NCBI GenBank assembly: GCA_017848155.1
Contig: JAGAKC010000390.1
Span: forward strand, 1-6,615
Direction: 5' to 3'
Length of the DNA stretch: 6,615 nucleotides
Source: Oscillospiraceae bacterium
GTDB lineage: Bacteria; Bacillota; Clostridia; Oscillospirales; Ruminococcaceae
In this document: positions 6,502 to 6,615 of the stretch, one piece after another
How the letters are laid out: every line of letters starts with the position of its first letter
Position numbering within the stretch: the first letter of the stretch is position 1
Translations under genes and position numbers: made by a program
The notes under the pieces: model-generated
Seen by the model: the letters and a program-made list of their open reading frames with translations, nothing else
The model's database searches: none
What the model was told of the DNA's origin: nothing

Positions 6502-6615
6502 GTGTACGCCCAGCATGGGCATGTTCTAACGGGTGAAAGTCCCCAATGCGCCCTAATGACGGGAAGCATATAGCAAAAGGCAATGGTGTCTATCGTGAGG
6601 TAGAATCTGAAGGAA
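6502..6615 (+). mobile_element. Group IIC self-splicing intron, 5' end (cut by window edge)
   Basis: The sequence starting GTGTACGCCCAGCATGGGC closely follows the 5' end of bacterial group IIC introns such as the Oceanobacillus iheyensis intron (GUGUG, then CCC-GGCAU-GGG). It continues with further domain I landmarks in the right order: GGGTGAAAGTCCC (6531-6543), an internal AGCAAAAGGCAATGGTGTC element, and TCGTGAGGTAGAATCTGAAGGAA at the edge. The fifth base is A where the consensus GUGYG has G, so the exact boundary may differ by a base. Its position immediately behind a terminator stem is the known target preference of class C introns. Domains II-VI and the reverse transcriptase/maturase gene would lie beyond 6615, so whether it is complete or mobile is unknown. 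Confidence 0.8.

Overview
The window looks like two pieces of DNA from different gut-type bacteria joined near position 4728. The left piece (1 to about 4728) resembles a Ruminococcus-like member of the Firmicutes. Its genes have clear AAAGGA-type Shine-Dalgarno sites, the isoleucine codon ATA is frequent, and one gene has a textbook sigma-A promoter. The right piece (about 4729 to at least 6366) resembles a Bacteroidetes such as Prevotella. It holds a FucP/GluP-type sugar transporter half next to a ROK glucokinase, the kinase has no Shine-Dalgarno site, ATA is almost absent, and a sigma-54-like promoter follows. These taxonomic calls are inferences from style and remembered protein families, not from a search.

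Left piece: (a) the C-terminal end of an FtsX-family ABC permease (2-582), entering from outside the window and apparently frameshifted at a T-run (130-134); (b) its MacB/LolD/BceA-type ATPase (597-1361); (c) an OmpR-family response regulator (1414-2082); (d) an overlapping two-TM sensor histidine kinase (2069-3292). These four form one co-directional unit of the kind in which a two-component system controls an ABC exporter for peptide or envelope stress. After a 161-nt gap with a strong promoter (3370-3398) comes a lipoprotein alpha-amylase of family GH13 with all catalytic residues present (from 3454).

Junction: the amylase frame does not end in its usual C-terminal beta domain. At about residue 425 (nt ~4728) it runs in frame into the central loop and last six membrane helices of a major-facilitator sugar transporter, ending at 5394. 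The combined 646-aa frame is most simply a chimera, either an assembly artefact or a real recombination, rather than a designed fusion protein. ATA encodes 12 of 26 isoleucines before the junction and 0 of 14 after it.

Right piece: a complete ROK-family glucokinase (5407-6366) lies 12 nt after the transporter stop, as expected for a glucose uptake and phosphorylation operon. The 249 nt after it contain a perfect sigma-54 (-24/-12) match (6395-6410), a strong intrinsic terminator (6467-6500) and, immediately after the terminator, the 5' end of a group IIC self-splicing intron (6502 to the window edge). That position matches the known habit of group IIC introns to insert just behind terminator hairpins. 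The promoter-terminator pair could also bracket an ~80-nt sigma-54-dependent small RNA.

I found no convincing new multi-gene system. The points most worth checking are the amylase-transporter join, the sigma-54/terminator/intron cluster and the permease frameshift.
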